Positions 27,669 through 36,716 of a stretch of 64,000 nt of DNA are shown here, one piece after another. The position numbers and the translations under genes were made by a program. Source of the DNA: Deltaproteobacteria bacterium (GTDB lineage Bacteria; JAGRBM01; JAHCIT01); NCBI GenBank assembly GCA_026129095.1, contig JAHCIT010000003.1, positions 62,001 to 126,000 of the forward strand, written 5' to 3'. Positions within the stretch are counted from its first letter, which is position 1. The number at the start of each line of letters is the position of its first letter. Under the pieces are notes generated by a model that saw nothing but the letters and a program-made list of their open reading frames with translations, had not been told where the DNA came from and did no database searches.

Positions 27669-28979
27669 ATGGGAATTTCTATCCGCTTGCCAGATGACGG
27701 CATCCCTTCGCTGCTGCCGGCAGCCGATTTCAGTTCGAAGGAACTGACGGTTGAGGACGGCTTCCTGTTGTCGCGCATTGATGGTGGAACAAACATGAAA
27801 GCCTTGCGCGCTCTCACGACCTGGCCAGGAGACCGTACGGACGAATCGGTCGCCAAGCTGATGGTGCTCCGGATGGTTCAGGTCCGTTTGAAGGATGGCG
27901 AGATTATCGCTCTTACTCCACGGGCGTTGAATGAGCTGAAAATCCGCATGGTTCGCGGGAAGACCGGCGCTACTGGTGGACTGGCGGCGAGCCTCGGCGG
28001 ATTGAAGGAGGCTGCGCCTTTCGTCCTGCCAGCCGGCACTGACACTGGAATGCTGTCCGTGGAAGTGGCTACCCATGTCATGCGTGCCATTGAGCGTGGG
28101 TCGCTTGGATACTGGTATGAAGTGCTGAGCATATCTCCAAGGGCAGATGTGGCGGCAATCAAAAAGGCCTATCGTGCAATTGCGGCTGAAATTCATCCCG
28201 ACAACTTTTTTGGCAAGGAGTTGGGGACCTGGGGGGAGCGACTGAACGATGCTTTCGATCTGCTCACCCGTGCCTACGACACACTGAGTGATCCGGCTGA
28301 ACGGGCCCGGTATAACCAGGAACTTGCGGACATGGACGCACCGGAACCGGAAGAGCCCGCCGAGCCAGAGGCCGAAGAGGTAAAGGTGACGGCTCAGGAG
28401 AAGCCCAAACCGGGCGGGACCATTCTGGACCAGATCCGGATGAAGGTTCAGAAGGCCCGCGATCTGGCCAGGACTGCCGAACAGCAAATGAATCAGGGGC
28501 ATTGGCAGGATGCCTTCAATGCGCTTCAGATGGCGGCGACATTCGATCCGTACAACCCTGATTACAAAAAAAAGGCGGATATGCTCCGCCCCAAGCTGAA
28601 CATCAAGCGGGCGAAGGAAATGTTCCAGGAAGCGGTCCATATGGCCCATAATCCAAAGATGGCGAAGGCAGCGCTCAAGCTGCTGGAGGAGGTCGTTGAT
28701 ATCGACCCGGCCCGGCCGGCCCACCGGTATGAATACGCCCGGCTACTTTTCCAGGAGCGGGAGAATACGATAGAGGGCGGGTACTTGGGGAAAGCCATGG
28801 ACCATGTGGAAGCAGCGCTGATCATGGAGCCCGAAAATCCGAAGTACCTGCTGCTTGCGGGGCAGATATGCAAGGCTATGGGGAACAAGAAGGCCGCTGC
28901 GGACTATCTCAAGAAAACCCTGAAAAAGGATAAGAACAACGAAACCGCCCGGCAGGAACTTGACAGCCTGAAAGACTGA
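27669..28979 (+). CDS. DnaJ-domain protein with N-terminal SRIDG module and TPRs
   Basis: A 436-residue cytosolic protein of the DnaJ/TPR type common in former Deltaproteobacteria. The N-terminal module has FLLSRIDGGTNMKAL and a following helical part (about 25-85), a motif seen in signalling proteins of that group. A J domain at about 147-215 has the intact HPD tripeptide (AEIHPDNFFG) needed to stimulate Hsp70 ATPase. An acidic, proline-rich linker and TPR-like helices (QMNQGHWQDAFNALQMAATFDP; YEYARLLFQERENT) fill the C-terminal half. No dnaK or grpE is nearby. A TATAAT at 27652-27657 precedes it without a good -35, so transcription from the arg genes is likely. Confidence 0.8.
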   Translation: MGISIRLPDDGIPSLLPAADFSSKELTVEDGFLLSRIDGGTNMKALRALTTWPGDRTDESVAKLMVLRMVQVRLKDGEIIALTPRALNELKIRMVRGKTGATGGLAASLGGLKEAAPFVLPAGTDTGMLSVEVATHVMRAIERGSLGYWYEVLSISPRADVAAIKKAYRAIAAEIHPDNFFGKELGTWGERLNDAFDLLTRAYDTLSDPAERARYNQELADMDAPEPEEPAEPEAEEVKVTAQEKPKPGGTILDQIRMKVQKARDLARTAEQQMNQGHWQDAFNALQMAATFDPYNPDYKKKADMLRPKLNIKRAKEMFQEAVHMAHNPKMAKAALKLLEEVVDIDPARPAHRYEYARLLFQERENTIEGGYLGKAMDHVEAALIMEPENPKYLLLAGQICKAMGNKKAAADYLKKTLKKDKNNETARQELDSLKD

Positions 28980-28988
28980 CGCACGATC

Positions 28989-29567
28989 ATGATTCCCGAG
29001 CACCTGCAGAAACGCTTCGCCGCCCTTCGCCAGGCCCTGAAGGATTCGGATGAACAGGTCCGTCAGTTGGCATCAAAATCGCTTGAGCAGGTGGAGGCGT
29101 TGTCTGACCTCGACCTGCTGGTTGAGAACTTCAAGAAGGGCGATAAGGTATCGCAGATCCGGGCGCTTTATGCGTTTGGCAAGATCCGCCATGACCGGTC
29201 GCTGACGGCGCTGGTATTCGCGCTCCGGATGGAGGACGAGGAAGTACGGACCGCTGCCATCCGGGCCATTGGAGAACAGCTCCATCCGCGGGCCATCGGT
29301 CCGTTACTGGAAGTGCTGCCAAACGAGACGCCAACCTGCCAGATCGCCATTCTGGAGATCCTCCCGAACTTCAAGGACCCGGAAATGATGAATGTGCTGA
29401 GAGGCATGCTCCGGAGCAAGAATGCCGATGTGGTGGAGGCTACTATACGGGCCAGCGGACGGATCGGGGACCGGGCCGTCGAGGATGCTCTTATCATTCT
29501 CCTGTCAAAGGGCCCCACGCGGCTCCGGCGGGCTGCGGCCGAAGTGCTGGGTGTGCTTTCGGTCTAG
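28989..29567 (+). CDS. HEAT-repeat protein
   Basis: This 192-residue protein is almost entirely HEAT/PBS-lyase-like repeats: ALVFALRMEDEEVRTAAIRA, PLLEVLPNETPTCQIAILEI and IRASGRIGDRAVEDALIILL show the alternating short helices. Such proteins are scaffolds for protein-protein contacts; no enzymatic residue is visible. It starts 9 bp after the DnaJ/TPR gene and is probably its operon partner. Its 3' end is only 10 bp from the convergent HD-GYP gene. Function unknown. Confidence 0.75.
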   Translation: MIPEHLQKRFAALRQALKDSDEQVRQLASKSLEQVEALSDLDLLVENFKKGDKVSQIRALYAFGKIRHDRSLTALVFALRMEDEEVRTAAIRAIGEQLHPRAIGPLLEVLPNETPTCQIAILEILPNFKDPEMMNVLRGMLRSKNADVVEATIRASGRIGDRAVEDALIILLSKGPTRLRRAAAEVLGVLSV

Positions 29568-29577
29568 CGGTTCCGCT

Positions 29578-30909
29578 TTATTTGAGATAGACAGTTACAT
29601 CGATATTCTTGAGCAGCGGGTCAACTGTCCCGATAATCCGGCGAGATGGCGCGCTGGCGGGCAATGGGCCGGCCAGATTCAGGTCAATAGGCTGGGGCAG
29701 CCGGTTACCGAATTCATCGATAATTATCTTGACCTTCGGTGGCGCATCAGGCGCTTCATTGGTTCCGGTAACTACGGCCAGTTCATTCGTCTCCAGCCGG
29801 ATGAGCGATCCGACAGGATACATGCCCAGCATGGTCACGAATCGCTCGAAATAGTGGGGATCAAGCTTGGTGCCAGCGAGCTTGTCCATAAGGACAAGGG
29901 CTTCGCGGGGCCCACTCTGGTTCTGATAAACCCGGAGCGTCGTGATCGCGTCATAGCAGTCGGCGATGGCGACAATGTGGCTGAAGGGACTGGGCTTGTT
30001 GCCTGACCCCAGATCCGGATAACCCTTCAGGTCGTACTGGACATGGTGTTCCAGTGCACAGCGGGCCGTGGTTTCCTGGAGTGAATTCATCTTCTGGATG
30101 ATCTCAAAGCTGTGAACTGAGTGTTCCTTCATCTTCTCCCATTCGGCCGGAGAAAGCCGGCCCGGCTTCTGGAGAATTTCCTTGGGCACCTTGATCTTGC
30201 CCAGATCGTGCAGGAGGCCGCCCAGCCCCACTGCGGAAAGGATCGGATCCTTCAGGTCGAGCGCATTGGCGAGCGCCAGCGACAGGATGGCCACATTCAC
30301 CGAATGGTTGAACAGGTAGTTGTCGTAGCTCTTGATCATTGACAGTCCGAGCAGGGCACTCGGATTGTCATCCAGGCAGCGGGTCATCGCGGAGACGATA
30401 CCCTTGGCCCGGTCCGGGCGGGGTATTTCACCCATTCGGAGTTCGTGGAACATGCTGCCGACATAACTGATGGCGTCGTTGTAGACTTTCGTGGAATCGG
30501 GCGACACCAGTTCGACGGTGATGTGCGAAATGCCGCGCATCACCAGTTCCCCGGACACCCAGTCGCCTTTCTGGTTGTTGGTTTCGGCGTCATCGAGGAT
30601 ATCCACCCAGTCGATGATTTCTTCTGCGGTTAGCCCTGGCTTGAACCGGATCACATTCACTTCGATTTTGAGGAGTTGCTCGAGCAGTTCCTGAAGGGCT
30701 GCTGGCAGGTGATAGAGGGCGAAGTCCTCACAGGTCAGGGTATCTTCTGCGACGGCAACAGTGATCTCTTGCCTCCGGTCGTGGAACGGTTTGAGAGCCA
30801 GGAGCAGGTTTGCCACTGCTTTCTTGAAGGCCGGGTGCTCCTTTGGATACAGGGCTTTCGCCTTGATGGCTCCGGCAACGAGATGAAGAATCTGTTCGTA
30901 GGGTTTCAC
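29578..30909 (-). CDS. HD-GYP domain phosphodiesterase-like protein
   Basis: HD-GYP proteins degrade c-di-GMP or related dinucleotides. In this 443-residue protein the C-terminal domain (about 190-345) has the HD pair in LLHDLGKIKVPKEIL, the second His block LEHHVQYDLKGYP with the GYP motif, and HIVAIADCYDAITT, so the metal-binding set appears complete. A ~150-residue N-terminal domain (LYPKEHPAF, FKPGLTAEEIIDWV, ISHITVELV) is related to that of the gene immediately upstream. The start overlaps that gene's stop by 4 bp. No transmembrane segment is seen. A GGDEF gene is encoded at 48251 and could supply the substrate. Confidence 0.88.
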   Translation of the reverse strand: MKPYEQILHLVAGAIKAKALYPKEHPAFKKAVANLLLALKPFHDRRQEITVAVAEDTLTCEDFALYHLPAALQELLEQLLKIEVNVIRFKPGLTAEEIIDWVDILDDAETNNQKGDWVSGELVMRGISHITVELVSPDSTKVYNDAISYVGSMFHELRMGEIPRPDRAKGIVSAMTRCLDDNPSALLGLSMIKSYDNYLFNHSVNVAILSLALANALDLKDPILSAVGLGGLLHDLGKIKVPKEILQKPGRLSPAEWEKMKEHSVHSFEIIQKMNSLQETTARCALEHHVQYDLKGYPDLGSGNKPSPFSHIVAIADCYDAITTLRVYQNQSGPREALVLMDKLAGTKLDPHYFERFVTMLGMYPVGSLIRLETNELAVVTGTNEAPDAPPKVKIIIDEFGNRLPQPIDLNLAGPLPASAPSRRIIGTVDPLLKNIDVTVYLK

Positions 30910-32579
30910 GAGCCGTTGCCCTCGTTTTTCCCAGGCGAAGTTCCCGACAGCCGGTGTTCAATATGGGAAATAACTCCCTCCAGTTGTTGGGCGAGAGTCG
31001 AATCGCGCAATGTCACCTCGCTGCGGAGGCGGGCGAGACTTTCGGGGCCTGCCGTGACCGAAAGGATCTTCAGGGCATCGCTCAGCGTGACCTTGTCGTA
31101 GAGGGGGCCGAACAGCTTCCGGGCTTTCAGGATGTCGATAAGGCCGTCAATAATGGGGCGCCCGCCGATGCGGGCAAGGGCGATATTCAGGGTCTTGCGA
31201 AAATCGACCGTCAGTTCGAACTCGTCGGCCTTCCTGAACAGGTCAAGAAGCAGCACTGAGCTGCGCGTCTCCCTGAGTGTCCCGAATGCCTCCAGCACCC
31301 GCCTGCGACTGGCAATGGGAGCATTACTGGTCAGGTACCGTCCGAGAACATTGATCGCGTCCATGTTCCGGATGGCCAGCAGGCCATCGATAGCCGCTTC
31401 GCTGACAGTTGGGTCGGCATGAAACACGAGCGGCTCAAGGGCGGTAACCCCTTCATCGGCTGTCAGTGCCCCAAGCGTTTGGGCCGCGAGCCGGGCAATG
31501 GGCGGCTGTGGTGTGCCATGCAGGAGCCCCAGCGCGAAATGTATCGCAGGTGGTCCCATGCGGGCCAACAACTGGGAGATCAATGTTTCGGTGTATGAAT
31601 TCAGTGGTGTTTTGAGCCGTTCAGCCACCACGTCCATGGTGGCCGGTCCGAAGAGTTCCAGTATCCGGAGCAGGGATTCGATTTCGCTTTCGGACTTGTC
31701 ATCGGTACAGAGTTCCGTCAGCAGTGCCCGGATCACCTGTGACGATCCGCTTTTCCGCATGGCCCGTATGGCGTACTTGCGGAACTCTATGTCCAGATCG
31801 GTATTGCGTGAATCCTGCTCGAAAACCTGGATGATCCTGAACAGCAAGGCCCAGCGTCGCCGCTTGAGAAGGCCGGCGGCCGTTTCGGCCAGTTTCAGTG
31901 CCGCCTGATAATAGGCATCCGCATCGGCTGTGCCGTTCAGGTCGCCGATCTGGTTCTCGACCAGTTCATTATCACGATCAATGCTGTCTTCGTCGCCGAC
32001 GATGGCACCGTCGATACCAACCGTGTCGATCACAGGTTCGGCAGCTGGGGTTTCGGGGTCCGGGGGGGGAGGCTCGGGTTCGGGCAGTTCAGGCACATCG
32101 GGTGGAGCCGGCTCGCCCCCCCGCTTGAGATACTCCAGATCGATGTCGTTAACGAAGACGTGAGTCAGGTGGGCTTCCTGCAGCAGCTTTTCAAGACCGC
32201 CCCGGAGATAAATATCCTCGGCTTCCATTGAGACAAGCCTGAGGAAGCGGAGCCACTCCTCCTGCGTGAGGCCATCCAGGAAATACAGCTTCTTGATGCG
32301 GCGCTGGAAAAGAAACTTGGCGAGCCCCTGAAGCAGTTCATTTTCGGGGTTTTGCAGGGTTTCGTTGTACCAGACCCCGGCGCGGGTGACACTGAAAACA
32401 AACTCGCCGCTGGCATGGGCGGCCTGCCGTATGGGGGTAAAAGTCTGCTGGATGATCTTCAGCAGGGAGGGGTGATTGGACGGATAGAATGCAACTGCGC
32501 GCAACCCCTTCTGAAGCTCCACCAGGAGCGCTTCAATCTCCCGGCCGCTGCCGCGGTCACCTTGCTGTGTTACTTCCAT
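30906..32579 (-). CDS. HEAT-repeat protein with HD-GYP-partner N-terminal domain
   Basis: A 557-residue protein that I do not recognise as a named family. The N-terminal ~145 residues (AFYPSNHPSLLKII, FLDGLTQEEWLRFL, THVFVNDIDLEYL) resemble those of the HD-GYP protein downstream. A Pro/Glu-rich linker follows at about 150-185. The C-terminal 350 residues are HEAT-like repeats (AAQTLGALTADEGVTALEPL, GLLAIRNMDAINVLGRYL). No catalytic motif is visible. The 4-bp overlap with the HD-GYP gene indicates coupled expression, and it is likely a scaffold or sensor partner. Confidence 0.72.
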   Translation of the reverse strand: MEVTQQGDRGSGREIEALLVELQKGLRAVAFYPSNHPSLLKIIQQTFTPIRQAAHASGEFVFSVTRAGVWYNETLQNPENELLQGLAKFLFQRRIKKLYFLDGLTQEEWLRFLRLVSMEAEDIYLRGGLEKLLQEAHLTHVFVNDIDLEYLKRGGEPAPPDVPELPEPEPPPPDPETPAAEPVIDTVGIDGAIVGDEDSIDRDNELVENQIGDLNGTADADAYYQAALKLAETAAGLLKRRRWALLFRIIQVFEQDSRNTDLDIEFRKYAIRAMRKSGSSQVIRALLTELCTDDKSESEIESLLRILELFGPATMDVVAERLKTPLNSYTETLISQLLARMGPPAIHFALGLLHGTPQPPIARLAAQTLGALTADEGVTALEPLVFHADPTVSEAAIDGLLAIRNMDAINVLGRYLTSNAPIASRRRVLEAFGTLRETRSSVLLLDLFRKADEFELTVDFRKTLNIALARIGGRPIIDGLIDILKARKLFGPLYDKVTLSDALKILSVTAGPESLARLRSEVTLRDSTLAQQLEGVISHIEHRLSGTSPGKNEGNGS

Positions 32580-32594
32580 ACGGCCGGCAACGGC

Positions 32595-33002
32595 TTACTT
32601 TCTGCTCGTCTCGACAAACCGGACCTGAAGTTCGTAGAGGAGGCCGTTCAGGAGCTGGCCTTCGTCTGCGGTCAGATTGCCCTGGGTCTTTTCCCGCAAC
32701 ATGTGCAGGATGTCGATGGTGTATCGGGCCAGCGGGAAGTTGGGTGTGGGAGCCTCATTATCTTCCGTCCGGATGAGTCCCAGATGAAACAGGGCCTGGG
32801 TATGGAGCGACAAGCAGAGTGTTCCAAAGGAAACTTCCGGGGCGTCTGATGGCTGTTCTTCCGGATGCCGCTCGAAGGTTTCCCCGCGGAGGCCGGATGC
32901 GGACTCAGCGGGCTCCTTGGAACCCTCGCTGCGGGCTTCGCCCTCGGGGGTAAAACGCCGCCGGTCCACGGTCTTGAAACCCGATTCAGATGAATCACTC
33001 AT
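32595..33002 (-). CDS. DUF1844 domain protein
   Basis: This small 135-residue protein ends with a DUF1844 domain (VSFGTLCLSLHTQALFHLGL through LNGLLYELQVRF, about 58-130); the N-terminal half is polar and probably disordered. The start at 33002 is chosen because a GGAGG-type site (plus-strand complement CCTCC at 33014-33018) lies upstream and an extension to 33074 would run over the promoter. DUF1844 proteins have no known function. It heads the minus-strand unit with the HEAT and HD-GYP genes, 15 bp before the former. Confidence 0.8.
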   Translation of the reverse strand: MSDSSESGFKTVDRRRFTPEGEARSEGSKEPAESASGLRGETFERHPEEQPSDAPEVSFGTLCLSLHTQALFHLGLIRTEDNEAPTPNFPLARYTIDILHMLREKTQGNLTADEGQLLNGLLYELQVRFVETSRK

Positions 33003-33045
33003 GAGTGAGAACCCCTCCTGACGACCTAGGGACAGATGTGGAAAA

Positions 33046-33074
33046 ATCTTAACTATCCTTGGTAGTTGCGACAA
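33046..33074 (-). promoter_or_regulatory. Candidate promoter of the DUF1844-HEAT-HD-GYP operon
   Basis: On the minus strand TTGTCG (33074-33069) is followed after 17 bp by TAAGAT (33051-33046), each a 4/6 match. A short perfect stem, TAGTTG-CGA-CAACTA (33063-33077), overlaps the -35 and could be an operator. The rest of 33075-33238 is AT-rich and presumably holds the response-regulator promoter too, but I cannot place it. Confidence 0.35.
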
Positions 33075-33238
33075 CTATTAACTAGCTTTAATGTAAAAGG
33101 GCCCCAATTATGAACGGCCCGTGAAACCTCCTTAAGGGATACGGTTTTAATTGCCACAGGGCCCGGTTTGTAGCATTCATTAAAAACGTTGGGGTAAACC
33201 ACAAGGGGCGGGGAGTTGAACAGGCATTAGAGGTGAAT

Positions 33239-34009
33239 ATGCACGTTTCCGCCGGTTCCGTTAGCAATTCGAACAGCAGTCACACCATTTCGCCGGACCA
33301 TTTCCGGCCCCAGCAAGGGATGCGCACGATGAGAATCCTGGTCGTTGAGGACGAGAAAAAGGTTTCGAGCTTCATTCAAAAGGGCCTGACCGAAGAGAGT
33401 TATGCCGTTGATGTGGCTCATGACGGAGAAGAAGGGCTTGGGTTTGCGCTGCAGCAGGAGTACGACCTCATCATTCTCGATATCATGCTGCCCAAGATGG
33501 ATGGCCTGAAGGTGCTGGAGCAGATTCGCGCAAAGGGCCGCCAGGTTCCGGTACTGCTGCTCACGGCACGCGATACGCTTGAGGACAAGGTAAAGGGTCT
33601 GGATACCGGGGCAGATGACTATCTGCCCAAGCCGTTCGCCTTCACTGAACTTCTGGCCCGTGTCCGTGCGCTGCTTCGCCGGTCGAGCAATTCACGGGCG
33701 GCGGTGCTCAAGGTAGATACGCTGAGTCTGGACCCGGTTTCCCGGGAGGTCCGCCGCAGCGGCAGGAAGATTGATCTTACGGCCAAGGAATACGCACTGC
33801 TTGAGTTCTTCATGCGGAACTGTGGTAAGATTCTTACCCGGACCGTCATCAGCGAGCATGTGTGGGACATGAATTTCGACTCGTCCACGAACATCGTGGA
33901 TGTTTATGTTAACCACCTCCGTAACAAGGTGGAAGCACCCACCGAGAAGAAGCTCATCCATACTGTTCGCGGCGTCGGTTACGTCCTGAAGGAAGCAGAT
34001 GCTGCGTGA
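33239..34009 (+). CDS. OmpR-family response regulator
   Basis: A cytosolic two-component transcription factor. The receiver domain has the acidic pocket (VVEDEKK), phosphoacceptor Asp in IILDIMLPKMDG, Thr in LLTARD and Lys in YLPKPFAF. The C-terminal winged helix (LTAKEYALLEFFMRNCGKIL; HTVRGVGYVLK) is of OmpR/PhoB type. The start is not settled: ATG 33239 follows a strong GAGGTGA at 33230-33236 and gives a 30-residue polar N-terminal extension, while ATG 33329 (AAGGGA at 33314-33319) begins right at the receiver as in most relatives. The kinase gene overlaps its stop codon, so the two are a pair. Confidence 0.92.
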   Translation: MHVSAGSVSNSNSSHTISPDHFRPQQGMRTMRILVVEDEKKVSSFIQKGLTEESYAVDVAHDGEEGLGFALQQEYDLIILDIMLPKMDGLKVLEQIRAKGRQVPVLLLTARDTLEDKVKGLDTGADDYLPKPFAFTELLARVRALLRRSSNSRAAVLKVDTLSLDPVSREVRRSGRKIDLTAKEYALLEFFMRNCGKILTRTVISEHVWDMNFDSSTNIVDVYVNHLRNKVEAPTEKKLIHTVRGVGYVLKEADAA

Positions 34010-35463
34010 AACGAAGGCCCTTATCCCTAAGGGCTAAACTTCTAGTCTGGTATCTGGGGCTGCTGATTGCCCTCCTGACGGCTTTTGCCGTTACCCTGTT
34101 CCTGTTTTTTGACCGCGGCCTGCTCCGGCAGGTCGATGCGTCCTTGAAGACCGCATCTGTCGGCCTTGCCCGTATCTATGCCTCCCAGGCGGAGCGGTCC
34201 ATTTATGGCCGGCAGTCCATGTTCGGTTGGGTATTTGGCCGTCAGGTGATTGACCGTTACGTCGATATCCTCGACACACCGGCAGTCAGCGGCCAGCACG
34301 GCCGGCTCCGGCGCGAGATTGTTCCTCTGACCGATCTTGCAAAGGCGAATGCCCGCCGAGGTATTGCGACGTACGAAACCTTCAGGGATCTGGACGAATG
34401 GCCGGTTCGGGTTATCACCATGCCGATCATCCTGAACGGCCAGGTGACGAACGCCGTTGTGCAGGTAGCCGCTTCGCTTGGCTATGTGGAAGATACCCTG
34501 GACCGGCTCATCACTGTAATGGCCATAGTGTTTGGCATTTCACTGCTGGTGGCGACATTCGCGGGCACGATATTCGTGGAACAGGCACTCCGCCCGTTCG
34601 GCCGTATTGTCAGGACCGTGCGGGGGATTAACGCCCGAAACCTCAAGGAACGCCTCAACGAGCCGCTGGCGGATGATGAACTGGGGCGGTTGGCGCGGAC
34701 TTTCAACACCATGCTCGACTCGCTCGAAACTTCCTTTGAGCAGATACGCAAGTTCACGGCCGATGCCTCCCATGAGCTCAAGACGCCGCTCACGGTTCTG
34801 CGCGGACAGATTGAGCTGGGACTTTCGCAGGAACGCAGCCCGGAGGATTATCAGGAGATTCTCGCCTCGGCCCTGGAGGAAATTGGCCGTCTGTCCAAGA
34901 TCACCACGAATCTGTTGATGTTGTCCAAGGCCGACGCTGGCCAGGTTCCGCTTAATTACGAAACAGTGGATTTGCGCGAACTGGTCCATGAGGTTGCGGA
35001 AGGGCTGGAAATACTTGCGGGTGAGAAGCAGATACGGCTGGAGTGGCCACGGGAGGAGGAGCCGGTGCTGATTGAGGGAGATCGCACGCGGCTCTCGCAA
35101 CTGGTGAGCAATCTGATTGACAATGCCATCCATTACACCGAACCGGGGGGGGCGATTACCGTCAGAATCGGCCAGGCCAACGCCTTCTTTGTATTCATGG
35201 AAGTGAAGGACACCGGTATCGGAATCGCCCCGGCAGATCTCGGGAAGATATTCGACCGCTTCTACCGGGCCGACAAGGCCCGCACACGACGTGAAGGTGG
35301 TTCTGGATTAGGCCTTTCCATCGTTCGGTGGATCACTGAGGCCCACGGCGGGCGTATCGAGGTCGAGTCCGAGCCGGGCAGGGGTAGCAGTTTCATGGTG
35401 TTTCTCCCGTTCCGCAAGCCGGTTCCCGGCGGATCGCCGCCACTACCAGGCACAATGACGTGA
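34006..35463 (+). CDS. Sensor histidine kinase
   Basis: A membrane kinase for the upstream regulator. The 485 residues contain TM1 (LLVWYLGLLIALLTAFAVTL, 10-30), a periplasmic sensor region of about 130 residues, TM2 (VMAIVFGISLLVATFAGTIF), HAMP, the HisKA box with His in DASHELKTPLTVLRGQ and the HATPase domain with N box NLIDNAIHYTEPGG, G1 KDTGIGIAP, F box IFDRFYRADKA and G2 GSGLGLSIV. All catalytic boxes are intact. GTG 34006 overlaps the regulator's stop. The sensed signal cannot be told from the sequence; the layout resembles CusS/PcoS-type kinases, but no metal genes are adjacent. Confidence 0.93.
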   Translation: MKRRPLSLRAKLLVWYLGLLIALLTAFAVTLFLFFDRGLLRQVDASLKTASVGLARIYASQAERSIYGRQSMFGWVFGRQVIDRYVDILDTPAVSGQHGRLRREIVPLTDLAKANARRGIATYETFRDLDEWPVRVITMPIILNGQVTNAVVQVAASLGYVEDTLDRLITVMAIVFGISLLVATFAGTIFVEQALRPFGRIVRTVRGINARNLKERLNEPLADDELGRLARTFNTMLDSLETSFEQIRKFTADASHELKTPLTVLRGQIELGLSQERSPEDYQEILASALEEIGRLSKITTNLLMLSKADAGQVPLNYETVDLRELVHEVAEGLEILAGEKQIRLEWPREEEPVLIEGDRTRLSQLVSNLIDNAIHYTEPGGAITVRIGQANAFFVFMEVKDTGIGIAPADLGKIFDRFYRADKARTRREGGSGLGLSIVRWITEAHGGRIEVESEPGRGSSFMVFLPFRKPVPGGSPPLPGTMT

Positions 35464-35544
35464 AATTGTACCCTTGCCATGCCTACCGCACCGTGCTTTA
35501 TCTGAATTCGTATGCCCAGAAACGGGCATAAACGTCGGGGGGAA

Positions 35545-35994
35545 ATGAATATGCTGGTCAAACACCAGATCGAGATAGACGCACCGGTCGAGACAGTGTG
35601 GAAGTTGTGGCAGGATCTTGAAGGCTGGCCGGTCTGGTATCCGGGCATGATCTCGGTCACGCGAAAGAAACCGGGCCCGGCGGGAATGGGCACCGTGTTC
35701 ATCCAGAAAATGAAGATTGGCAGCCTTCAGGCCCCGGTGACGACCAGGCTGTGCGAGTTCAGTGAGCCAGCCTGTATTGCCTGGAAAGGCGGCGGACCGG
35801 GTCTGAAAGTGGTTCACCGGATCCTGCTGGACGACCTTGGTAGCCGGACGCGGGTCCGTAGCGAGGAGACCTGGGACGGCTTTCTGTCCCCTCTGGCGGC
35901 CCTTGTCCGCGAGATGATCGATGAGGTAACCATTAACTGTCTTGAGGGCTTGAAGGCGTACGCCGAACGTCTGACGGGAAAAGCAGCCGGTTAA
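35545..35994 (+). CDS. SRPBCC (START-like) family protein
   Basis: A 149-residue single-domain SRPBCC/polyketide-cyclase-like protein with the typical opening HQIEIDAPVETVWKLWQDLEGWPVWYPGM and a C-terminal helix (EMIDEVTINCLEGLKAYAERL). Such folds bind hydrophobic ligands; the ligand cannot be predicted. GGGGGGAA at 35537-35544 lies before ATG 35545 (or ATG 35551), so the open frame from 35512 is unlikely to be used. It lies 81 bp after the kinase and its stop touches the next start codon. Confidence 0.82.
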   Translation: MNMLVKHQIEIDAPVETVWKLWQDLEGWPVWYPGMISVTRKKPGPAGMGTVFIQKMKIGSLQAPVTTRLCEFSEPACIAWKGGGPGLKVVHRILLDDLGSRTRVRSEETWDGFLSPLAALVREMIDEVTINCLEGLKAYAERLTGKAAG

Positions 35995-36681
35995 ATGGCT
36001 CAATTGGCCTTTGGTTTTCAGCAGGTACGGGTTGATGCCGGGCGGCTGGGTGACGCCTTGGGCACGCCGGTTGATCTGAACTGGACGGACAATACCTCCA
36101 CAATGATTGCCATGCGCCGGCGGGACGGTGTGACCACGCTCCGTCTTCACCGCATGTTTGAAGAGGTGGAACCGCCCGTGTTCGACTCGCTGGTAGCATA
36201 CTGCCGCCGCGGGCGAGGCAGGCATCCTGAACTGGCAGCCCATGTGGCACGCCATCGCCACAGGATTCGTCAGCGGGAACCCAAGCCACGACCGTCACTG
36301 GAAGCTGCGCGCGGCCGGTACTTCGATCTTGCCGGTATCCTGGCGTCGGTCCACGGACAGTATTTTCCGGAACTTCCTCCGGCGGCGATCTGCTGGGGCA
36401 GGGGGAGCCGCGGGAGGAGGCGTATCCAGCTTGCCGTATACGATCCGGGCGAACATCTGATCCGCGTCAACCCGCGTCTTGACAGGGCGGATGTCCCGTC
36501 AGTGGTCATGGAGTTCCTGGTCTACCACGAACTGTGTCATGCACGGCTGATCCGGGAGGCGAAAGCCGAAAACCGGTCGAATGGTCATCACCATGACCGG
36601 AGATTCCGCGAGATGGAGCGCCGGTTCCCGGCCTTTGCGGAAGTGATGGTGTGGGAGCGAGCTTGCGTCTCACGGCTCTGA
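35995..36681 (+). CDS. SprT-like/M78-like zincin domain protein
   Basis: The 228-residue protein has a C-terminal metalloprotease-type site: HELCH in VYHELCHARLIREA with a third histidine-rich block NGHHHDRRFREMERRFP, the HExxH plus downstream His pattern of SprT-like or WLM-type zincins. The N-terminal half (1-110) is basic with no recognised domain. The Glu of HELCH is intact, so it could be an active peptidase. ATG 35995 is immediately after the SRPBCC stop codon, so co-transcription is likely. The substrate is unknown. Confidence 0.75.
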   Translation: MAQLAFGFQQVRVDAGRLGDALGTPVDLNWTDNTSTMIAMRRRDGVTTLRLHRMFEEVEPPVFDSLVAYCRRGRGRHPELAAHVARHRHRIRQREPKPRPSLEAARGRYFDLAGILASVHGQYFPELPPAAICWGRGSRGRRRIQLAVYDPGEHLIRVNPRLDRADVPSVVMEFLVYHELCHARLIREAKAENRSNGHHHDRRFREMERRFPAFAEVMVWERACVSRL

Positions 36682-36716
36682 AAGCCTTGAGGCAGTAACG
36701 AAAGGAGGGACCAGTA

